DNA of 37,003 nucleotides from JAICJR01 sp036555755 (GCA_036555755.1 DATBKS010000292.1:1-37003); one strand, 5' to 3'; numbered from the stretch's first letter, positions 1-8,051 are shown. Program-made: numbers and translations. The notes: generated from the sequence alone by a model not told the origin.

Positions 1-294
1 CCGCGCCAGCACGATCTCCGAATCGTCCTCGGGCAGCCGCTCACGCAGCTCAGCGAGCGCGGGGTCGTCGAACAGCCCAACCGGAGGCGCGAACACGCCC
101 TCGACATAAGCCTCCGACGCGCCCGGTCGCACGATGCCCGGTCGCGGCTTCCCTCCGAGCAGCAGATCTAAGGCGTGAGCCAGCATCGTCTTGCCGGCGC
201 CCGTCTCGCCGGTGACCGCGTTCAGGCCCTCGCCGAGGCACAGCTCCGCCCTCTCGATCAGCAGCAGGTTCTCGACTCGCAGCTCTATGAGCAT
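1..294 (-). CDS. recN: DNA repair protein RecN, N-terminal part (runs off the window)
   Basis: Only the first 98 codons are present; the rest lies beyond position 1. RecN is an SMC-like ATPase that acts early in recombinational repair of double-strand breaks. The visible N-terminus begins MLIELRVENLLLIE, typical of RecN/SMC heads, and has a Walker A motif GETGAGKT at about residues 29-36. The ATG at 294 fits the family start. The next gene upstream is a small lipoprotein, and the order nadK-(x)-recN is common in bacteria. A LexA-type box lies 38 bp upstream, matching the known SOS control of recN. Confidence 0.9.
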   Translation of the reverse strand, partial: MLIELRVENLLLIERAELCLGEGLNAVTGETGAGKTMLAHALDLLLGGKPRPGIVRPGASEAYVEGVFAPPVGLFDDPALAELRERLPEDDSEIVLAR

Positions 295-331
295 GCGTCC
301 TGTCTACCAGCGGGCCCAGACGGATCGGGCA

Positions 332-345
332 CGAACACCCGTTCC
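332..345. promoter_or_regulatory. LexA (SOS) box upstream of recN
   Basis: CGAACACCCGTTCC matches the Gram-positive/actinobacterial LexA operator CGAAC-N4-GTTCG at all but the last base. It contains an intact GAAC-N4-GTTC core and lies 38 bp upstream of the recN ATG, between recN and the lipoprotein gene. recN is a classic LexA target, so position and sequence agree. No binding data are visible here. Confidence 0.7.
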
Positions 346-384
346 CGTCACAGAACCGTTACATAAGCAGCGAGAAATTCACAG

Positions 385-792
385 TCAGCGGCGCGGAAGC
401 ACGAGGCCGATTCCCCAGAACGCATGCGCTGCGCGGCGGTCGTAGATCGTCGCCGTCTTCCAAGTCCCCTGCCGATCGACGGAGACGCCGACTGACTTCG
501 GGATCCACGACCGGTGAGGTCTCAGGCTGCAGCGGTAGCTGCCCCCGCCGCCGCTCGCGGGACCGGTGCAGACCTTCACGTCGGCCAGCGGCGTGCCACG
601 TCGCCGCACGGCTCCCAGCCCCGCGTTAGGACGGAACGCACCTTCCAGCACATCGCGCAGCTGCGTGGCGACGGGCTCCGCTCGCGCACGGGAAGACTGA
701 GCTCCTCCCTGCGTTCCCCCTTGTCCCGAACCGCTGCACGCGGACAGGAGCAGAGCTCCAATCAGCGCGATGACAGCGACGGTCGAACGCAC
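385..792 (-). CDS. Small secreted lipoprotein of unknown function
   Basis: A 135-residue product. The GTG at 792 is chosen because it starts directly at a bacterial lipoprotein signal: a short basic start, a hydrophobic stretch (VAVIALIGALLL) and the lipobox LSAC, giving a lipidated Cys at about residue 18. A Ser/Gly-rich tether follows (SGSGQGGTQGG), then a small domain of about 95 residues with two cysteines (VKVCTG, YRCSL) that may form a disulfide outside the cell. I do not recognise the domain. It sits 28 bp upstream of nadK in the same direction, and recN is downstream. The longer in-frame reading upstream of the GTG overlaps the nadK end and looks non-coding. Confidence 0.6.
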   Translation of the reverse strand: MRSTVAVIALIGALLLSACSGSGQGGTQGGAQSSRARAEPVATQLRDVLEGAFRPNAGLGAVRRRGTPLADVKVCTGPASGGGGSYRCSLRPHRSWIPKSVGVSVDRQGTWKTATIYDRRAAHAFWGIGLVLPRR

Positions 793-820
793 AAGACAAG
801 TCTCCCACTCAAAGGCGCTT

Positions 821-1681
821 TTAGTAAGCGAGGCGCCCGAACTTCTCCCGCAGGCGGTGGTAGAAGTTCGATCCGGGACGCTGGGCCAGCAGCACCTTGT
901 CGTGATGGAAGCGAATGTCCATCTCGGCCTGCGGCTCGAGCGCACACACGATCCGCCCGTCGGTCGTCACGTCCACCGGCTCGTTCTCCGAGCCGTTCTG
1001 CACCGATAGCACCGCGTCCGTGGCCACCACGAGGGCCCGCGCGGTGAGCGTGTGCGGGGCGATGAACGAGACCACGTAGCCCTCTACTCCCCATGCCAGC
1101 ACCGGCCCACCGTTGGCGAGGTTGTAGCCCGTGGATCCGACCGGGGTGGAAACCACGAGCCCGTCGCAGCGCACGCTGCCCAGCTGGTCGTCGCCCACGC
1201 TGAAGGCGAGCTCCGCCACCCGGTTGTTGGCGCGGCGGTGAAACGAGATGTCGTTCACGCCGAGATGTTCCGAGCCCCCGGCCTCGATCGACAGCGCCGG
1301 CATCGGCAGCAGCTCGTAATCGCCCTCGATCACCCGCCGGATGCCCTCGTCGAGGTCGTCCTTCTCGACGGTCGCGAGAAAGCCGATCGCCCCGTAGTTG
1401 AACGAGAACACGGGCACGTCGCGGCCGGCGAACATGCGCATCGCGCGCAGCATGGTCCCGTCGCCTCCGAGCACCACCGCAAGCTCGGTGCCGTCCTCCG
1501 CGGGCTCGGCGCCGAGCGTCAGCCCTTCGCGTGCGCTCAACCCGTGCTTCTCCACCTCGTCCGTATCCGCGCGCACCTCCATCCCGGCGGCGATCAGCTC
1601 GTCGATCACCCTGTGCACGGACGCCGAGGTCTCGGCGACGTTCTGATGGGTGAGGAGCGTGACCGTGCGTGGCGGCTTCAC
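821..1681 (-). CDS. nadK: NAD kinase
   Basis: A 286-residue NAD kinase (ATP or polyphosphate + NAD+ to NADP+), cytosolic, and the only route to NADP in most bacteria. The diagnostic glycine-rich motif GGDGTML is at about residues 69-75. The N-D substrate motif appears as GVNDISFHRR, and the family's conserved STPVGSTGYNLANGGP is present. Length is normal. The GTG start at 1681 overlaps the tlyA stop by 4 bp (GTGA), indicating translational coupling. The tlyA-nadK-recN order is widely conserved among actinobacteria and other Gram-positives. Confidence 0.95.
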   Translation of the reverse strand: MKPPRTVTLLTHQNVAETSASVHRVIDELIAAGMEVRADTDEVEKHGLSAREGLTLGAEPAEDGTELAVVLGGDGTMLRAMRMFAGRDVPVFSFNYGAIGFLATVEKDDLDEGIRRVIEGDYELLPMPALSIEAGGSEHLGVNDISFHRRANNRVAELAFSVGDDQLGSVRCDGLVVSTPVGSTGYNLANGGPVLAWGVEGYVVSFIAPHTLTARALVVATDAVLSVQNGSENEPVDVTTDGRIVCALEPQAEMDIRFHHDKVLLAQRPGSNFYHRLREKFGRLAY

Positions 1682-2469
1682 GGCTCCACCATGGACGCAG
1701 CGGCCTCCAGGTCCTCGAGCGCACCCGCGCGGCCACTCTCCGCGATCCAGACGAAGCTCTCCTGGTTGCCCTTCGGACCCGGCAGCCCCGACGAGGCGAA
1801 CCCCAGCACGGAGTGCCCGAGCGCCAACGCGCAGTTGCCCACGGCGACCATCGCCGAGCGCCGGTCGGCCGCCGCCCGCACCACGCCGCCCTTGCCCACC
1901 CGCTCGCGCCCGACCTCGAACTGCGGCTTGACGAGGGCCAGGCAGTCGAAGCGGTCGGCGGCGCACTCGAGGACCGCCGGCAGCACCTTGGCGAGCGAGA
2001 TGAACGAGACGTCCATCGTGATCAGATCCGGCCGGTAGGCCAGGGTCCCCGGCTCGAGCGAGCGTGCGTTCACCCGCTCGATCACGGTCACCCGGGAGTC
2101 GCCCCGGAGCGTCCAGTGCAGCTCGCCGTAGGCCACGTCGAGCGCCATAACGTGCTCCGCGCCCCGCTGCAGGAGGCAATCCGTGAAGCCCCCGGTCGAG
2201 GCCCCCACGTCGAGGCAGCAGCGACCGCTCGGATCCAGCCCGAACGCCTCCAGGGCATTCGCCAGCTTCACACCCCCGCGCGAGACGTAGCCGGGCAGGT
2301 CGTCCACGGCAACGTCGGCGTCCGCAGCCACGAGCTGCCCGGGCTTCTCCGCCCGCGCGCCGTTCGTCCCGAGCCGCACCTCTCCCGCCATCACGGCTGC
2401 CGCTGCCCGCGAGCGGGACTCGAACAGCCCACGCTCCACAAGCAGCGTGTCGAGCCGCGTCTTCGCCAT
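1678..2469 (-). CDS. tlyA: TlyA-family rRNA 2'-O-methyltransferase (hemolysin-like)
   Basis: A 263-residue protein. An N-terminal S4 RNA-binding domain spans about residues 1-60 (LDTLLVERGLFESRSRA). A FtsJ/RrmJ-like SAM methyltransferase follows, with motif I DVGASTGGFTDCLLQRGA and downstream motifs DVSFISL and LVKPQFE. The family methylates 2'-OH of cytidines in 16S and 23S rRNA, and in mycobacteria its loss gives capreomycin resistance. I chose the ATG at 2469 (MAKTRLD), the usual family start; an upstream in-frame ATG at 2502 would add 11 unconserved residues. It is the first gene of the tlyA-nadK(-lipoprotein-recN) run. Confidence 0.93.
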   Translation of the reverse strand: MAKTRLDTLLVERGLFESRSRAAAAVMAGEVRLGTNGARAEKPGQLVAADADVAVDDLPGYVSRGGVKLANALEAFGLDPSGRCCLDVGASTGGFTDCLLQRGAEHVMALDVAYGELHWTLRGDSRVTVIERVNARSLEPGTLAYRPDLITMDVSFISLAKVLPAVLECAADRFDCLALVKPQFEVGRERVGKGGVVRAAADRRSAMVAVGNCALALGHSVLGFASSGLPGPKGNQESFVWIAESGRAGALEDLEAAASMVEP

Positions 2470-2563
2470 CGGAGCAGCGTATACGTGCAAAGGCTCACAC
2501 AACTCCGCGCGCGGCTCGCCTACTTTGGCTTTCGTGCGCCACTACAAGCCTCTCCGAATCGAA

Positions 2564-2893
2564 ATGCACGCAGCCCTCGAGCTGGCGCTCGCCGCCGCCC
2601 TGATGCTCCTTCCCTACGCGATCGGCCTCTCTCCCACCGCCGTCGTCGTGGGCATCGGGGTCGGCGCTCTCCTCGCAGGGCTCGCCATCGCCGGCTCCGA
2701 GCCCGGCAGCCGCGGTGGCCTCCCCCTCTCAGCCCACGCGGTCTACGACTGGGCCGCCGGCACCGGCCTCATCTGCGCCGGCATCGTGCTCGGCTTCGCG
2801 AGCGGGCCCGCCGCCCTCGCCGTTTTCCTCGCAGCCGGGCTCGCCGAGCTGACCCTCACCGCGTCGACGAGCTACAGCGCGAGTCGCGCATAA
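2564..2893 (+). CDS. Small four-helix integral membrane protein, unknown function
   Basis: About 109 residues from the ATG at 2564, with GTG 2534 as a possible upstream alternative. Four hydrophobic segments fill almost the whole chain: residues about 3-22, 24-43, 60-80 and 84-104. They pair as two similar hairpins separated by a polar loop (SEPGSRGGLPLSAHAVYDW). The pattern resembles small SPW-repeat-like actinobacterial membrane proteins, but I cannot assign a family with confidence. It is divergent from tlyA and is followed by a hairpin terminator. Confidence 0.6.
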   Translation: MHAALELALAAALMLLPYAIGLSPTAVVVGIGVGALLAGLAIAGSEPGSRGGLPLSAHAVYDWAAGTGLICAGIVLGFASGPAALAVFLAAGLAELTLTASTSYSASRA

Positions 2894-2936
2894 GACTCCC
2901 CCCACAACGATCACATACGCATCATTCCTCCCTCGA

Positions 2937-2970
2937 GTGGCCCGCCTCTTCCCGGCGGGTCACTTGCTTT
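2937..2970 (+). terminator. Hairpin terminator between convergent genes
   Basis: A 10-bp stem, GTGGCCCGCC (2937-2946) with GGCGGGTCAC (2954-2963), one G-T wobble and a 7-nt loop, followed by a T-rich stretch (TTGCTTT) on the plus strand. It lies between the small membrane protein gene (+) and the ArsB-like gene (-), so it probably ends the former and may act in both directions. Confidence 0.6.
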
Positions 2971-2981
2971 CTGGGGCTTGT

Positions 2982-4118
2982 TCAGCCGCCGGTGACGTGG
3001 AGAAGGAGGACGCCGGTGGCCACTGCGGCGACCGCCGCCAGCGCCCAGCGCGAGGCGAGCCCGCGTTCGCCGGGGCTCATGTCGAGCGACACGAGCGTCG
3101 CCACCGAGCCGTGCGGCGTGGCGAGCGCTCCGGCCGACAGGCCGAGTAGCGCGGCGTACGACCCGGATCCGGCGCCGCCGAGCGAGGCCACCACGGCGCT
3201 CGCAGGGAGGTTGTTGGCGAGCGCCGCCCCGAGGCTCACCGCCGCCGCCACCAGGACCGGCGACGCCGCGCCAATGCTGCCGAGGCCTAACGCCTCGAGA
3301 ACGACCAGCAGGGAGACGATCTGCACCCCGATCCGCAGTGGAAGACGAAGCAGCGGAGGGCGCCTGGAAACGAGCAGGGCGACCATGGCGACTACCGAGA
3401 CCGGCAGCCAGGGCGAGATGCCGACGAAGGGTGAGACCCAATCGGCGAGCGCCGCCGCAGCGAGAGCGACCAGCGGGAAGCGGGCGGTGGCTCCCGCCGG
3501 CGTGGTGGCGCACTCGTAGCTCCCCTCCAGCTTCCGCCGCTCGAGCAGCCACAGCACCGCGACGCAGGCGAGAGTCGCCCCGGCCGACGGCAGCAGCATG
3601 CGTTCGACGAAGCCGCCCGGCGACAGCCCTAGGCGCTCCATGACCACGAGGTTGGTGGGGTTGCCGGCGGGGAGCGCCGCCGAGAAGCAGTTGGCCACCC
3701 CCACCGTGCCGAGCAGCAGGGGGCGCAGCGGAGCGCCGTGGCGCCGTACCAGCGTCGCGATCACCGGCAGCATCACCACCACCGCCCCGTCGAGCGACAG
3801 CGCCGCGGTGATCGCGGCGCAGGCCGCGCAGACCCACGCGAACAGCGCCAGCGTCCGGCCGCGCCCCGCGCGCGCGAGCATCGCTGCGAGTCGCGCCGCA
3901 AGCCCCGAGTCGTCGGCGAGCAGCGCCAGCGCCATCACCGCGCTGAGGAAGGCGATCGGCGGACCCGTGGTTGCGAGCGCAGAGCCCGCGTGGCCCGCGC
4001 CCGTGGCGAGCGCCGCCAGGGCGCAGCCCGCCGCACCGGCCGCCGAGATCCAGCTCCGCGGACGCGCCGCCACGAACCCTGCCGCCGTGGCTGCCAGAAT
4101 GATGTGGAAGATAAGCAT
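2982..4118 (-). CDS. ArsB/SLC13-type anion or arsenite permease
   Basis: A 378-residue polytopic membrane protein with about 10-11 hydrophobic segments. It has the paired signature loops of the ion-transporter (ArsB/NhaD/SLC13) fold: GNPTNLVVMERL in the first half and ANNLPASAVVA in the second, which form the ion/substrate site at the helix hairpin tips. ArsB proteins are usually about 430 residues, so this is a shorter relative. The substrate cannot be read from sequence; no arsR, arsC or arsA is nearby. It is divergent from a MarR regulator, and a paired TAAG-N4-CTTA element overlaps its start codon, so repression by that regulator is likely. Confidence 0.75.
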   Translation of the reverse strand: MLIFHIILAATAAGFVAARPRSWISAAGAAGCALAALATGAGHAGSALATTGPPIAFLSAVMALALLADDSGLAARLAAMLARAGRGRTLALFAWVCAACAAITAALSLDGAVVVMLPVIATLVRRHGAPLRPLLLGTVGVANCFSAALPAGNPTNLVVMERLGLSPGGFVERMLLPSAGATLACVAVLWLLERRKLEGSYECATTPAGATARFPLVALAAAALADWVSPFVGISPWLPVSVVAMVALLVSRRPPLLRLPLRIGVQIVSLLVVLEALGLGSIGAASPVLVAAAVSLGAALANNLPASAVVASLGGAGSGSYAALLGLSAGALATPHGSVATLVSLDMSPGERGLASRWALAAVAAVATGVLLLHVTGG

Positions 4119-4140
4119 ACTTAATCGTTAAGCTTACTTA
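4112..4140. promoter_or_regulatory. Paired operator-like repeat between ArsB-like and marR genes
   Basis: Two 12-bp direct repeats, TAAGCATACTTA (4112-4123) and TAAGCTTACTTA (4129-4140), differ at one base. Each has the dyad TAAG-N4-CTTA. Between them the sequence forms a further dyad CTTAA-TCG-TTAAG (4120-4132). The region is strikingly AT-rich compared with its surroundings. It covers the transporter start codon (4116-4118) and ends 3 bp before the marR ATG (4144). MarR dimers typically bind such palindromes in the divergent promoter, so this is the probable autoregulatory operator. Confidence 0.65.
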
Positions 4141-4143
4141 CCT

Positions 4144-4638
4144 ATGCCCCCACGACCGCGATCCCACACACGCGAGGCCGGTGCCGCCCTTGCGGCCGCC
4201 GCGCCGCTGGCGAGCCGCTGGGTGGAGCGGGTGCTCGCCTCCCACGAGCCGCCGCTCACGGTCGCGCAGTACCTCGCGCTCCGCGCGATCCAGTCGGCGC
4301 CACTCTCGGGCGCCGAGCTGGCACGCCGGACTGGAGTGTCCGGTCCAGCGGTCTCCCAGCTGCTGTCGGCGCTGGAAGGCGCGGGCCTGCTGCAGCGTCA
4401 GCCCGCGGAGACCGACCGCCGCAGCCGCGACCTCGCGCTGACCGCCCGCGGCGAGGCGGTCCTCGCGTCCGCGACGACGCTCGTCTCGGAGCGCCTGGCC
4501 GAGCTGCTCACGGACCTGCCGAAGCCGGAGGCCGACGCGCTCACGCGCCTGCTCGAGCGAGTGGAGGCTGCGCTCTCAGGGCAGCCCCCGCCGAGGCGGC
4601 CTCACCCGCCTCCGCCGCCGCACAAGCGCCGCGACTAG
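4144..4638 (+). CDS. MarR-family transcriptional regulator
   Basis: A 164-residue protein with a MarR winged helix: helices from about residue 10, a recognition region LSGAELARRTGVSGPAVSQLLSALE (about 53-77) and the wing DRRSRDLALTARG (about 90-102). The C-terminus is unusual, a Pro/His/Arg tail (PPPRRPHPPPPPHKRRD). MarR proteins usually repress the adjacent divergent gene and release on ligand binding, so the ArsB-like permease is the expected target. There is no Shine-Dalgarno before the ATG and the operator lies directly upstream, so the mRNA may be leaderless. The stop codon shares CTAG with the convergent dxs stop. Confidence 0.85.
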   Translation: MPPRPRSHTREAGAALAAAAPLASRWVERVLASHEPPLTVAQYLALRAIQSAPLSGAELARRTGVSGPAVSQLLSALEGAGLLQRQPAETDRRSRDLALTARGEAVLASATTLVSERLAELLTDLPKPEADALTRLLERVEAALSGQPPPRRPHPPPPPHKRRD

Positions 4639-6587
4639 GCGCTCTGAAGTGCCTGCGGGTCGCGCACGGTCTCGGCCACGCGCTCAGCGATGGCGGTCGG
4701 CGTGAGGCCGACCTCCTCGCGCAGGAGTGCGGGCTTGCCGTGTGTGACGTAGCGGTCCGGCAGTCCGAGCCGGAGCAGATGGACGTCGCCCGCCATGCCG
4801 CGGTCGAGCAGGCTCTCGCCCACCGCCGAGCCGAAGCCGCCCATGAGCACGCCGTCCTCGACGGTCACGAGCAGGTCGTGGTCGGCCGCCAGCGAGTCGA
4901 TCAGCGCGGTGTCGAGCGGCTTGGCGAAGCGGGCATCGGCCACGGTCACGTCGATGCCGTGCGCCTCGAGCTCCTTGGCGGCGCCCAAAGCGAGCGACAC
5001 GCCCAGGCCATAGCCGAGCAGCGCGACGCGCTCGCCCTCGCGCAGCACCTCGCCGCGGCCGATCTCGATCGCCTTCGGACGAGCCGGGATCGCGACGCCC
5101 TCGGCCTCGCCGCGCGGGTAGCGCAGAGCGATCGGACCGTCGTCGTACTTGGTGGCGGTGCGGAGCATGTTCACGAGCATCGCCTCGTCGCGCGGCGCCA
5201 TCAGCACCATGTTGGGCAGCGCGCGCAGGTAGGCGATGTCGAAGGCGCCGTGGTGCGTCGGGCCGTCGTCGCCGACGAGACCGGCGCGGTCCATCGCGAA
5301 GACGACGTTCAGCTTCTGCAGGCAGACGTCGTGGACGATCTGGTCGAAGGCGCGCTGTAGGAAGGTCGAATAGATCGCGGCGACCGGCTTCATCCCCTGG
5401 ATCGCCATGCCCGCGGCGAGCAGGATCGCGTGCTGCTCGGCGATCCCCACGTCGTAGTACCGCTCCGGCATCTCCTTCTGGAGGATGTTGAGCCCCGTGC
5501 CGGAGTTCATCGCGGCCGTGATGCCGCAGACCCGCTCGTCGCGCTTGCACTCCTGCACGAGCGCCTCGCCGAACACGGTCGTGTACTGCGGCGGCGCGGG
5601 CTTGGCGAAGCGGGCGGAGCCGTTCTTCTTCGCGGGCGCGGGAGCCGGGGCGCCGTTGACGATCGAGGCGGGCTTGGCGGCGTGCCACTTCTCCATGCCC
5701 TCGAGGCCGCCGTCCTCGGCGGGCGCGAAGCCCTTGCCCTTGACGGTCTTGATGTGGACGACCACCGGCCGGTTGGCCTGGAGCGCCTTGCCGATCGCGT
5801 CGCGGAGCGCCTTCACGTCGTGGCCGTCGACCACGCCGACGTAGGCGAGGTCGAGCTCCTCGAACAGGAGGCCCGGGGCCCAGAACGCCTTGATCGACTC
5901 CTTGATCTGCGGGCCGAGCCGCTCGATGCGGTCGCCGATGCCGGCGGGCAGCTTGGTCAGCCCGGTCTCGACACCCTCGCGGGCGCGGTGAAGCTTGGGG
6001 TTGAGCCTGACGCGGTTGAAGTAGCGCGACAGGGCGCCGACGTTCGGCGCGATCGACATGCCGTTGTCGTTGAGGATGATCACGATCGGCATGTCCATGC
6101 CGCCCGCGTTGTGGAGCGCCTCGAACGCGACGCCGCCCGTCAGCGCGCCGTCCCCGATCACGGCGACCACCTTGCCGTCCTCGCCGATCCCGCGGCGCAT
6201 CGCCTCCTTGAGGCCGACCGCGTAGGACACCGACGTGGAGGCGTGACCCGCGCCCATGATGTCGTGCTCCGATTCGAAGATCGAGCAGAACGGGGCGAGC
6301 CCGCCGTACTGGCGGATCGTCTGAAGCTGGTCGCGGCGGCCCGTCAGGACCTTGTGCGGGTAGGCCTGGTGGCCGACGTCCCACAGGATCTTGTCCTTGG
6401 GCGACTCGAGCAGGCTGTGCAGCGCGACCGCCAGCTCGCACACGCCGAGGTTGGCGCCGAAGTGGCCGCCGATCTCCCCGATCGTGTCGATCACCAGCTC
6501 GCGCACCTCCTGGGCCAGCTCTTGGAGCTGCTCGTCGTTCAGCTCATGGAGGTCACTGGGCGCTTTGATGTTCTCGAGGTAGGTCAT
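4635..6587 (-). CDS. dxs: 1-deoxy-D-xylulose-5-phosphate synthase
   Basis: A 650-residue, thiamine-diphosphate-dependent cytosolic enzyme joining pyruvate and glyceraldehyde-3-phosphate, the first step of the MEP isoprenoid pathway. It shows the family's N-terminal motif GGHFGANLGVCELAVALH, the ThDP/Mg motif GDGALTGGVAFEALHNAG with NDNGMSIAPNVG, and the transketolase pyrimidine-binding region (YDVGIAEQHA, DRAGLVGDDGPTHHG). An Ala/Pro/Lys linker (APAPAPAKKNG, about residues 315-325) separates the halves. The start overlaps the ispA stop by 4 bp (ATGA), so prenyl-chain building and precursor supply are coupled in one operon. Confidence 0.97.
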   Translation of the reverse strand: MTYLENIKAPSDLHELNDEQLQELAQEVRELVIDTIGEIGGHFGANLGVCELAVALHSLLESPKDKILWDVGHQAYPHKVLTGRRDQLQTIRQYGGLAPFCSIFESEHDIMGAGHASTSVSYAVGLKEAMRRGIGEDGKVVAVIGDGALTGGVAFEALHNAGGMDMPIVIILNDNGMSIAPNVGALSRYFNRVRLNPKLHRAREGVETGLTKLPAGIGDRIERLGPQIKESIKAFWAPGLLFEELDLAYVGVVDGHDVKALRDAIGKALQANRPVVVHIKTVKGKGFAPAEDGGLEGMEKWHAAKPASIVNGAPAPAPAKKNGSARFAKPAPPQYTTVFGEALVQECKRDERVCGITAAMNSGTGLNILQKEMPERYYDVGIAEQHAILLAAGMAIQGMKPVAAIYSTFLQRAFDQIVHDVCLQKLNVVFAMDRAGLVGDDGPTHHGAFDIAYLRALPNMVLMAPRDEAMLVNMLRTATKYDDGPIALRYPRGEAEGVAIPARPKAIEIGRGEVLREGERVALLGYGLGVSLALGAAKELEAHGIDVTVADARFAKPLDTALIDSLAADHDLLVTVEDGVLMGGFGSAVGESLLDRGMAGDVHLLRLGLPDRYVTHGKPALLREEVGLTPTAIAERVAETVRDPQALQSA

Positions 6588-7474
6588 GTATCGCGAGTCA
6601 GGATGTAGTCGGTGATTTGTTCCAGCGTGGCTGTCTGGCCGCCCGCATCCGCGAGCGCCGCGCGCGCATTGTTATGTGAGTCTCGGGCCAACTCCCTCGC
6701 CTTGTCCAGTCCGAACACACTCACGTAGGTGTGCTTGCCGTGCCGCTCGTCTGAGCCCTGAGGCTTGCCGAGCGCGGCTTCGTCACCTGTCACGTCGAGT
6801 ATGTCGTCGACAATCTGAAAGAGCACCCCGAGTTCGGCCGCGAAGCGGCGAAGTCCCATTGTCGCAGCTTCTCCCGCCCCGAACAAAAGCAGCGGGCACT
6901 CGATTGCAGCGGCTATGAGGCGCCCGGTCTTGAGCGCGTGCAGGTGCCTGAGACCGGCCTCATCCTGTGGAGCGGTCTCCTTCACGTCCACGTACTGCCC
7001 GCCCACCATGCCGCTCACGGAGATGGCTGCCACGAGGTGGCGGAGCGCGCGCAGCACGCGGTCGGGCTCGCCGTCCTGCTCGTCGAGCACCAGCTTGATC
7101 GCCTCGGCGAAGAGCCCGTCGCCCGCCAGAATCGCGACGTCCTCGCCGTAGACCACGTGGCAGGTGGGCTTGCCGCGCCGAAGGTCGTCGTCGTCCATCG
7201 CAGGCAGGTCGTCGTGGATCAGCGAGTAGGTGTGGATCAGCTCGATGGCGGCGGCGAGCGCCATCACATCCTCCTGGGGGTGGCCGAGCGCCTCGGCGGT
7301 GGCGAGGGCGAGCACCGGGCGGATGCGCTTGCCACCGGCGAGCAGCGAGTAGCGCATCGCCTCCTCGAGCCCCGCCGTCGTGGTCTCCGCGGAGAAGCGC
7401 AGGTTCTCCAGATAGGCGTCGACCTCGCGCTGGAGCTCGACCGGGTACTCCGCCTGGCGCGCGGGCGCGTTCAA
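6584..7474 (-). CDS. ispA: Farnesyl/geranylgeranyl diphosphate synthase (polyprenyl synthetase)
   Basis: A 296-residue trans-prenyltransferase that condenses IPP with allylic diphosphates. It has the first Asp-rich motif DDLPAMDDDDLRRGKPT and the second DDILD, plus the substrate motif GGKRIRP. The region before the first motif (HTYSLIHDDLPAMD) closely resembles E. coli IspA, suggesting mainly a C15 product, although chain length cannot be proven by eye. The apparent start is TTG at 7474, overlapping the xseB stop (TTGA). It lies in the order nusB-xseB-ispA-dxs, and dxs supplies its building blocks. Confidence 0.93.
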   Translation of the reverse strand: MNAPARQAEYPVELQREVDAYLENLRFSAETTTAGLEEAMRYSLLAGGKRIRPVLALATAEALGHPQEDVMALAAAIELIHTYSLIHDDLPAMDDDDLRRGKPTCHVVYGEDVAILAGDGLFAEAIKLVLDEQDGEPDRVLRALRHLVAAISVSGMVGGQYVDVKETAPQDEAGLRHLHALKTGRLIAAAIECPLLLFGAGEAATMGLRRFAAELGVLFQIVDDILDVTGDEAALGKPQGSDERHGKHTYVSVFGLDKARELARDSHNNARAALADAGGQTATLEQITDYILTRDT

Positions 7475-7668
7475 AGAAGCTTCTCCTGGCCGGGCGGCTC
7501 ACCGGCGGTGGCGGCACGTGCCTGGAGGTCGAGCTCGGAACCGAGCTGCGAGGCGAGCTCCGCGCAGCGCTCCACGGCCTGCGCGGCGGCGTCCGCGTCG
7601 AGCTCACCGGAGCGCAGCCGGGCGGCGGTCTGCTCAAGGTCGTCTATCAGCGTGTCCAGGCGGCTCAT
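7471..7668 (-). CDS. xseB: Exodeoxyribonuclease VII small subunit
   Basis: A 65-residue helical protein (MSRLDTLIDDLEQTAARLRSGELDADAAAQAVERC...) with the XseB pattern: an amphipathic helix, a short turn and a second helix containing acidic and leucine repeats. It binds XseA, which carries the nuclease site, to process single-stranded DNA ends. The ATG at 7668 overlaps the nusB stop by 4 bp and the gene's own stop overlaps ispA. The large-subunit gene xseA, usually directly upstream, is absent from this stretch and from the rest of the window. The identity rests on both sequence pattern and position. Confidence 0.75.
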   Translation of the reverse strand: MSRLDTLIDDLEQTAARLRSGELDADAAAQAVERCAELASQLGSELDLQARAATAGEPPGQEKLL

Positions 7669-8051
7669 TGGGCGGCCGCGCTCTGCTCGCGGTGCACCGC
7701 GCCCAGGATGCCGTTGATGAAGCCCGGCGCCTCCGCGCCGCACAGCTCCTTTGCGGCCTCGACGGCCTCGTCGATCGCTACTTCAGCTGGCACGTCTTCC
7801 CTCCTCAGTAGCTCGTACAGCGCAACCCTCAGGATGTTTCGCTCAAGCGGGGCGATCCTGTCAAGCGTCCAGCCCACGGAGTGGCGCTCGATCAGGGCGT
7901 CGAGCTCGGCCTGCTCCGCCGCCGTGCCCTCCGCGAGCTCGCGCGTGAACTCCTTCGTGTCCCGGTCCAGCAGCGCTTCCAGCGGCCGACCGGTGACGTC
8001 GCGCTGGTACAGGGCCACCACGGCGGCCCGGCGCTGGTCGCTGCGTTTCAA
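7665..8051 (-). CDS. nusB: Transcription antitermination factor NusB
   Basis: A 128-residue all-helical protein that, with NusE/S10, binds boxA RNA and supports rRNA antitermination. It has the family N-terminus SDQRRAAVVALYQRDVTG and the C-terminal signature LRVALYELLRREDVPAEVAIDEAVEAAK. It appears to start with TTG at 8051, immediately after the efp TAG (TAGTTG) with no spacer, so initiation probably depends on ribosomes finishing efp. The stop overlaps xseB. Confidence 0.92.
   Translation of the reverse strand: MKRSDQRRAAVVALYQRDVTGRPLEALLDRDTKEFTRELAEGTAAEQAELDALIERHSVGWTLDRIAPLERNILRVALYELLRREDVPAEVAIDEAVEAAKELCGAEAPGFINGILGAVHREQSAAAQ

Noticed and set aside
2989..4124. Long plus-strand open frames opposite the ArsB-like gene, and similar long frames opposite dxs, imuB, imuC and aro genes
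   Set aside because: They are Arg/Ala/Pro-rich shadow frames produced by high GC; the opposite strand carries clear family motifs.
4635..4638. Frameshift or truncation at the marR/dxs junction
   Set aside because: Both genes end normally; they simply share the self-complementary CTAG as convergent stop codons, as also at 9420-9423.
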